DNA of 5,792 bases from Candidatus Auribacterota bacterium (GTDB taxonomy: Bacteria > Auribacterota > JAFGBW01), in assembly GCA_016932965.1 (NCBI GenBank), contig JAFGBW010000162.1, positions 1 through 5,792 on the forward strand, in the 5' to 3' direction. Position numbers and translations under genes: made by a program. Within the stretch, counting starts at the first letter, position 1. Each line of letters opens with the position of its first letter. The notes under the pieces are model-generated. The model saw only the letters and a list, made by a program, of their open reading frames with translations, searched no databases and was not told the origin of the DNA. Shown here piece after piece: positions 5,678 through 5,792 of this stretch.

Positions 5678-5792
5678 TCATGCTGATGCACCCTTCATAT
5701 CTCTAACCGGCCTGATGAATGAAAGATCATTCTGTGAAAAAAGCTCTGTGAGAACCGCATCAATCAGGGCACTCAGATGGATCCCTTCTTCA
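5678..5792 (-). CDS. C-terminal end of a gene entering from the right edge
   Basis: The minus strand is open from the right edge to a TGA at 5678-5680, giving 37 residues that begin EEGIHLSALIDAVL and end RDMKGASA. The run looks protein-like (alternating hydrophobic helix ALIDAVLTELF, then polar tail) and the position, convergent with the HExxH gene 46 nt away, is typical. A 37-codon open run can occur by chance, so support is moderate. No domain is identifiable, and no hairpin terminator was seen between the two convergent genes. Confidence 0.45.
   Translation of the reverse strand, partial: EEGIHLSALIDAVLTELFSQNDLSFIRPVRDMKGASA

Noticed and set aside
5559-5681. Minus-strand 40-codon frame whose ATG overlaps the stop at 5680 by ATGA
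   Set aside because: The overlap is suggestive of coupling, but nearly the whole frame is antisense to the well-supported 3' end of the HExxH gene and has no clear ribosome site or motif.

Overview
The window looks like chromosomal DNA of an uncultivated, Gram-negative-like bacterium. It is AT-leaning, with frequent CCGG words, short intergenic repeats, and several exported or membrane proteins that match no common family. Two and probably three predicted exported proteins carry a Leu-Ala-Pro (LAP) motif shortly after the signal sequence. From memory this style of N-terminus is common in predicted proteins of Omnitrophota (former OP3). That lineage call is inference and cannot be verified here.

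Layout, left to right. (1) 1-485, minus strand: the N-terminal part of an exported protein of unknown function, running off the left edge, with a promoter-like element at 564-592. (2) 486-1022: no gene; it holds a 180-bp element at 755-934 bounded by near-perfect 24-bp inverted repeats, plus scattered CCGGACA words. (3) 1023-3606, minus strand: a tight three-gene operon. The order is a small membrane-associated protein of unknown family, then a PrsW-type intramembrane protease homologue, then an exported TPR protein with a TlpA/ResA-like thioredoxin domain. Gaps are +2 nt and a 4-nt ATGA overlap, so translational coupling is likely. (4) 3607-4398: an intergenic region with REP-like direct repeats at 3755-3821, a probable frameshifted small exported-protein gene on the minus strand (3898-4217), and a divergent promoter region. 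That region holds a perfect 14-bp inverted repeat (4224-4237 and 4342-4355) and a full-consensus sigma-70-type promoter (TTGACA, 16 nt, TATAAT at 4328-4355). (5) 4399-5631, plus strand: a 410-residue exported or membrane protein with an HEYLH (HExxH) zinc-protease-like motif and the LAP motif. (6) 5678-5792, minus strand: the C-terminal tail of a probable gene entering from the right edge.

The common theme is the cell envelope: membrane proteolysis (PrsW-like and HExxH proteins), extracytoplasmic thiol-disulfide chemistry (the TlpA-like protein) and small exported proteins of unknown role. The operon members probably act together at the membrane. The LAP-motif proteins may share an export or processing feature. 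No rRNA, tRNA, CRISPR array or transposase was found.
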